DNA of 10,591 bases from positions 1 through 10,591 of the forward strand of contig JADHVS010000154.1 of assembly GCA_016783865.1 (NCBI GenBank), written 5' to 3'. The notes below the pieces were generated by a model that did no database searches, was not told the DNA's origin, and saw only the letters and a program-made list of their open reading frames with translations. Positions 7,518 through 10,591 of the stretch are shown piece by piece (within the stretch, counting starts at the first letter, position 1; each line of letters begins with the position of its first letter). The stretch comes from Bacteroidales bacterium (GTDB lineage: Bacteria; Bacteroidota; Bacteroidia; Bacteroidales; SM23-62). Made by a program: the position numbers and the translations under genes.

Positions 7518-8525
7518 ATGAAAATTGCCATTCTTGCCCCTGCTGCCTGGAGGACGCCCCCACGGAAATACGGCCCATGGGAACAGATAGCATCAAATAC
7601 CGCTGAAGGACTGATTTCAAGGGGATTGGATGTGACTTTATTTGCAACTGGCGATTCCTTTACCAAAGGGCACCTGGAATATATATGTGAGAAACCTTAT
7701 GCAGAAAATCCCGGACTCGATCCAAAGGTCTGGGAATGTTTGCACATCAGCCATACAATGGAAAAAGCTGATCAGTTTGATCTGATCCATAACCACTATG
7801 ATTTTCTCCCTCTTACCTATTCAAGACTGATTTCAACGCCCATGGTAACCACGATACATGGATTTTCATCACCTAAAATACTTCCCGTCTATAAAAAATA
7901 TAATCCAACCACTAATTATATCTCTATAAGTAATTCCGACCGAAGCCGGGAATTGAAATACATTGCAACTGTGTACAACGGCATCCAAACCGGTGAATTC
8001 TCATTTCAACCGGATCACGGAGATTATTTGCTGTTTTTCGGGCGTATACATCATGAAAAAGGAACCTGGGAATCCATCCAGATCGCTAAAAAAGCGGGAA
8101 TGAGACTGATCATTTCAGGACTGATACAGGACCAGGCTTATTTCGATGCAAAGGTGAAACCCTGGCTGAATGAGGAAGATATTATTTATGTCGGAAATTC
8201 TGGTCCCGAAGAAAGAAACCGGTTGTTGGGCAACGCTTATGCTTTATTACATCCTGTAAACTTCGATGAGCCTTTTGGCCTGAGTGTTGCCGAATCGATG
8301 TATTGCGGTACACCGGTGATCGCATATAACAGGGGATCCATGCCTGAACTTATCGATGATGGTAAAACAGGATTCCTTGTCAGATCAATCCAGGAAGCAG
8401 CAGATAAAGTCGCTGAGATAAAATCACTCAGCAGAGAATACTGTCACCTTTGGACAACAGAAAGATTCACCATGGAGAAAATGGTGGATGACTACATTGA
8501 AGTGTACAAATCCATCCTGAAATAA
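7518..8525 (+). CDS. GT4-family glycosyltransferase
   Basis: The start is the ATG at 7518, one base after the preceding stop, giving 335 residues that begin MKIAILAPAAWRTPPRKYGPW. A longer frame from 7449 would overlap the GH130 gene by 23 codons with sequence unlike the family. The N-terminal lobe has the PPRKYGPWE glycine loop and LIHNHYDFLP. The C-terminal lobe has FFGRIHHEKG with Arg176 and Lys181, expected to hold the donor diphosphate, and a canonical EX7E motif EPFGLSVAE with Glu251 and Glu259. This enzyme is therefore complete, unlike the degenerate motif in the first glycosyltransferase of the operon. GT4 enzymes retain the anomeric configuration of the nucleotide-sugar donor. The donor and acceptor cannot be read from the sequence; GDP-mannose is a guess from the GH130 neighbours. 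It is the last gene of the operon and ends 5 bases from the convergent GH130-type gene, with no room for a terminator. Confidence 0.88.
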   Translation: MKIAILAPAAWRTPPRKYGPWEQIASNTAEGLISRGLDVTLFATGDSFTKGHLEYICEKPYAENPGLDPKVWECLHISHTMEKADQFDLIHNHYDFLPLTYSRLISTPMVTTIHGFSSPKILPVYKKYNPTTNYISISNSDRSRELKYIATVYNGIQTGEFSFQPDHGDYLLFFGRIHHEKGTWESIQIAKKAGMRLIISGLIQDQAYFDAKVKPWLNEEDIIYVGNSGPEERNRLLGNAYALLHPVNFDEPFGLSVAESMYCGTPVIAYNRGSMPELIDDGKTGFLVRSIQEAADKVAEIKSLSREYCHLWTTERFTMEKMVDDYIEVYKSILK

Positions 8526-8530
8526 TGATC

Positions 8531-10003
8531 CTATCCGCCGTTTTTTAATGCGTACATCAGCTCCTCCAGGTTCACGATGGCATAGGTGGAAGCATAATCC
8601 GACATGGCATAGGGAATGATCAGTTCCTTGTAGTGCAGAATCGATCCGCAAGAATAGACCACATTGGGCACATAACCTTCCCGCTCATCCTTGTTGGGGA
8701 TCAGCAAGGGGTCTTTTAACCGGCCTAATTCTTTAGTTGGATCCTCCAGGTCATACAACGCAGCCCCCAGTACATATTCCCTCATCGGACCCACAGCATG
8801 TGTGATGACCAGCCAGCCTTCTTTAGTTTCTATAGGGGAACCTGCGTTTCCTATCTGGATGAATTCCCATGGATATTTTGGTTCCTGGAGCAATTCAGCT
8901 TCCCTCCAGATTCCTATGTTATCTGAAAAGGCGATGTAATTATTAATGCCGTCGATCCTGCAAAGCATGGCATAGCGGCCATTTATTTTCCTTGGGAACA
9001 AAGCCATTCCTTTGTTTTGTGCAATTTCCCCGTGCACCGGGATGACCTTAAAATGATAAAAATCACTGGTTTCCATTAGCTTTGGCATAATGGCCATACC
9101 ATCATAGGCTGTGTAGGTAGCATAGTAGGTTACAGTACCATCATCGTCTGTAAACTTAACGAACCGGGCATCCTCGATCCCATTCCGCTCACTGTCCGAG
9201 ATGGGAAAAATCACCCGTTCCGACAGTGCAGTATCCAGGGAAAATTCTATTTCGTAATGAGAATTGGCCAGCCACATGATTTCATTTATTAACAGAATCT
9301 TTGAGGCTGACAGTTCCATTGAATCCCTGGCTTTATTTACGCAGCGCTTCAATTCCCCATAGGTAAAATCATCTCCTAATTCATCCAGGATGATTGCCGG
9401 GGGGACTGTATTATTAAAATTCTGCATCTCATCCAGCTTCTTCATAAAGTTTACCTTATTGTACACATGTCTCTTGATAACCTGCGCCTCATCAAGCATC
9501 TGGCCCGCCTCTTCAATCTTAAACACATTGTGTTTGTCGAGCACTCCTGCCCGGAAAACCAGTGAAGATATGTGACCTTCCCCGGTTGCCCTGAAACTTA
9601 TTATCACCCGCATCTCGTCAGGACCCAGTTCACTCTGGTCGGGATGCTCCACAACAGAAGGATTAAAGAAGGCAGCCGATTCAATGGAATATTCCATCGT
9701 AAAATATGATCCGATGAGTACTTTCCTGTTCAAGCTCAGATCATCAGGAGAAATTTCCATTTCATTAAACAAATGGTGAATTCTTTCAAAATGTGCCTCA
9801 TAAATTTTTGAAATATTCCTGTGCCGCTTTGAGAAATCCCGCAATACAGGCGTTAAGGTTGCCTTTACCTCGTCTTCAGACATATCCAATACACGTTTTA
9901 CCAATTTCAGGCTTCGATCATCTCCGGTATACAGGAACCTGGCAATTACCCTGCTGGGATCGGGATAGAATGAAATGTCCTTCCTTTTGATACTTACAGA
10001 CAT
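8531..10003 (-). CDS. Long GH130-related glycosidase/phosphorylase with N-terminal extension
   Basis: The 490-residue protein is much longer than the 308-residue GH130 enzyme of the neighbouring operon. The C-terminal part, about residues 260-490, carries recognisable propeller motifs: GIEDARF with Asp278 at the expected catalytic position (EDAR instead of EDPR), NKGMALFPRK, GNAGSPIETKEGWLVITHAVG, LGAALYDLEDP and VPNVVYSCG. These parallel motifs in the shorter enzyme. The first 100 or so residues are helical and charged and not recognised. NPSVVEHPD near residue 115 may mark the first propeller blade, with a helical insert of roughly 170-245 before the next. No signal peptide is seen. Characterised GH130 members are either phosphorylases or hydrolytic beta-1,2-mannosidases; which this is cannot be read with confidence. 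It converges with the GT/GH130 operon and is divergent from hsp20 across a 250-bp gap. TATCTTTA (complement of 10031-10038) is a near-match to the Bacteroidota -7 box for this gene. Confidence 0.82.
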   Translation of the reverse strand: MSVSIKRKDISFYPDPSRVIARFLYTGDDRSLKLVKRVLDMSEDEVKATLTPVLRDFSKRHRNISKIYEAHFERIHHLFNEMEISPDDLSLNRKVLIGSYFTMEYSIESAAFFNPSVVEHPDQSELGPDEMRVIISFRATGEGHISSLVFRAGVLDKHNVFKIEEAGQMLDEAQVIKRHVYNKVNFMKKLDEMQNFNNTVPPAIILDELGDDFTYGELKRCVNKARDSMELSASKILLINEIMWLANSHYEIEFSLDTALSERVIFPISDSERNGIEDARFVKFTDDDGTVTYYATYTAYDGMAIMPKLMETSDFYHFKVIPVHGEIAQNKGMALFPRKINGRYAMLCRIDGINNYIAFSDNIGIWREAELLQEPKYPWEFIQIGNAGSPIETKEGWLVITHAVGPMREYVLGAALYDLEDPTKELGRLKDPLLIPNKDEREGYVPNVVYSCGSILHYKELIIPYAMSDYASTYAIVNLEELMYALKNGG

Positions 10004-10123
10004 ATTACAATGGCTTTAGATTAGTGCGTGTAAAGATAAATGATTTAAGTACAAATAATCTGTTTCATTAATGAGATTTGTATCAAGAAATATATACTAA
10101 TTATGAACAATCCATGTCACTTT

Positions 10124-10167
10124 GTCATACTTCCTTTAATTAAAATGCGCCATTGTGTCATATTGTG
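10124..10167 (+). promoter_or_regulatory. Repeated motifs upstream of the sigma-54-like hsp20 promoter
   Basis: GTCATA occurs at 10124-10129 and 10157-10162, exactly 33 bases apart, close to three helical turns. ATTGTG occurs at 10152-10157 and 10162-10167, 10 bases apart, close to one turn. Both pairs lie 16-60 bases upstream of the -24 element of the candidate sigma-54 promoter. This spacing on one DNA face would suit an activator binding site. The motifs are short, so chance is possible. Confidence 0.35.
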
Positions 10168-10182
10168 GAACAAAAATGTATC

Positions 10183-10198
10183 TGGCACAGGAATTGAC
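10183..10198 (+). promoter_or_regulatory. Candidate sigma-54 (-24/-12) promoter for hsp20
   Basis: TGGCAC at 10183-10188, five bases, then TTGAC at 10194-10198 match the sigma-54 consensus TGGCAC-N5-TTGCW, with the -24 box perfect and the -12 GC reading GA. The spacing is exactly right. A transcript would begin around 10208-10210 and have a leader of about 45 bases before the Hsp20 start. No better TAnnTTTG-type promoter is obvious near the gene on this strand. Confidence 0.5.
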
Positions 10199-10239
10199 TA
10201 ATTGCAGGTGAAGCCATTAAAAATTCAAATTTAAATATC

Positions 10240-10245
10240 AGGAGG
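10240..10245 (+). promoter_or_regulatory. Strong Shine-Dalgarno before hsp20
   Basis: AGGAGG ends 8 bases before the ATG at 10254, an almost ideal ribosome-binding site. It stands out because the other genes in this window lack recognisable Shine-Dalgarno sequences, as is usual in Bacteroidota, and it fixes the start of the Hsp20 frame. Confidence 0.75.
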
Positions 10246-10253
10246 ACAAAATT

Positions 10254-10591
10254 ATGTTACCACGAATTTACAGATCAGTTCCCAGTGTATGGGATAACTT
10301 TTTCGGTCGGGACTATATGCCCGGTTTTTATGAAAATGGTTCTTTTAAAAGTGTTCCGGCTGTTAATATAATGGAAGACGATGATGGATATTCCATCGAG
10401 GTGGCTGCACCAGGGTTAGACAAGAAAGATTTCAATATCAACCTTGAAAATAACGTGCTGACAATTTCTTCTGAAAGAGAACACAAGTTGGAAGACAAAG
10501 AAGCAACAACCCGCAGAAGGGAGTTCAGCTACGATTCATTCAAGCGCAGTTTCTCTCTTCCCGACAGCCTTGACACTGAAAAGATCAAAGC
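10254..10591 (+). CDS. Small heat-shock protein, Hsp20/alpha-crystallin family (3' end beyond window)
   Basis: The frame starts MLPRIYRSVPSVWDNFFGRD and is open to the window end, giving 112 codons. Small heat-shock proteins are ATP-independent holdases that bind unfolding proteins in the cytosol. The N-terminal arm of about 35 residues is followed by VPAVNIMEDDDGYSIEVAAP, then GLDKKDFNINLENNVLTIS and SERE, the hallmark strands of the alpha-crystallin domain. The segment REFSYDSFKRSFSLPDS near the window end is the later conserved strand pair. About 30-40 residues, including the C-terminal I-x-I motif, should lie beyond the window. The gene has a candidate sigma-54 promoter and a strong ribosome-binding site. 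It is divergent from the long GH130-related gene. Confidence 0.95.
   Translation, partial: MLPRIYRSVPSVWDNFFGRDYMPGFYENGSFKSVPAVNIMEDDDGYSIEVAAPGLDKKDFNINLENNVLTISSEREHKLEDKEATTRRREFSYDSFKRSFSLPDSLDTEKIK

Noticed and set aside
7139..7666. 175-codon minus-strand frame across the GH130/GT4 junction
   Set aside because: It spans the end of one conserved gene and the start of another on the opposite strand, and no domain is recognised.
1..10591. CRISPR array, tRNA/rRNA or riboswitch
   Set aside because: No regularly spaced repeats, cloverleaf-like sequences or known aptamer-like leaders were seen; the only intergenic regions are 84-250 bp.

Overview
The window looks like a chromosomal segment from a member of the Bacteroidota. 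The reasons are moderate GC, mostly weak or absent Shine-Dalgarno sequences, a PurF-like protein of the MSGFFG type I associate with this phylum, an M28/PA-domain peptidase of the kind common there, and a GH130-rich glycoside cluster. No RNA genes, CRISPR array or origin were seen. All family assignments come from reading motifs in the translations; no database search was run.

Left part (1-2612): the 5' part of a DUF772/IS5-IS1182-like transposase gene runs leftward off the window edge. It sits immediately upstream of an M28 metallopeptidase gene. The peptidase frame stays open upstream of its first ATG and encodes what looks like the end of a signal peptide, but no start codon is left. The insertion sequence therefore appears to have landed in the signal-peptide region and decapitated the gene.

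Middle (2613-4346): between the convergent peptidase and PurF-like genes lie two short palindromes in opposite orientation, a REP/BIME-like intergenic element. The PurF-like protein keeps its phosphoribosyltransferase half and the cysteines expected for a structural Fe-S cluster. It has lost the N-terminal nucleophilic cysteine and other glutaminase residues.

Right part (4347-10591): a tight three-gene operon encodes a GT4 glycosyltransferase fused to a C-terminal alpha/alpha-toroid-like domain, a GH130 beta-mannoside phosphorylase-type enzyme, and a second GT4 glycosyltransferase. It converges, with a 5-bp gap, on a second, much longer GH130-family protein on the minus strand. Divergent from that gene is a small heat-shock protein (Hsp20) gene, cut by the window end, with a sigma-54-like -24/-12 promoter, repeated upstream motifs and a strong Shine-Dalgarno. 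None of the sugar enzymes has an evident signal peptide, so they probably act in the cytosol.

How the genes may work together (inference): the two glycosyltransferases and two GH130 proteins could build and recycle an intracellular, probably mannose-containing glycoside or oligosaccharide used as a reserve or stress compound. The neighbouring hsp20 fits a stress setting but does not prove a link. The chemistry is not fully consistent (GT4 enzymes retain anomeric configuration, whereas GH130 enzymes act on beta-mannosides), which makes the locus worth a closer look.
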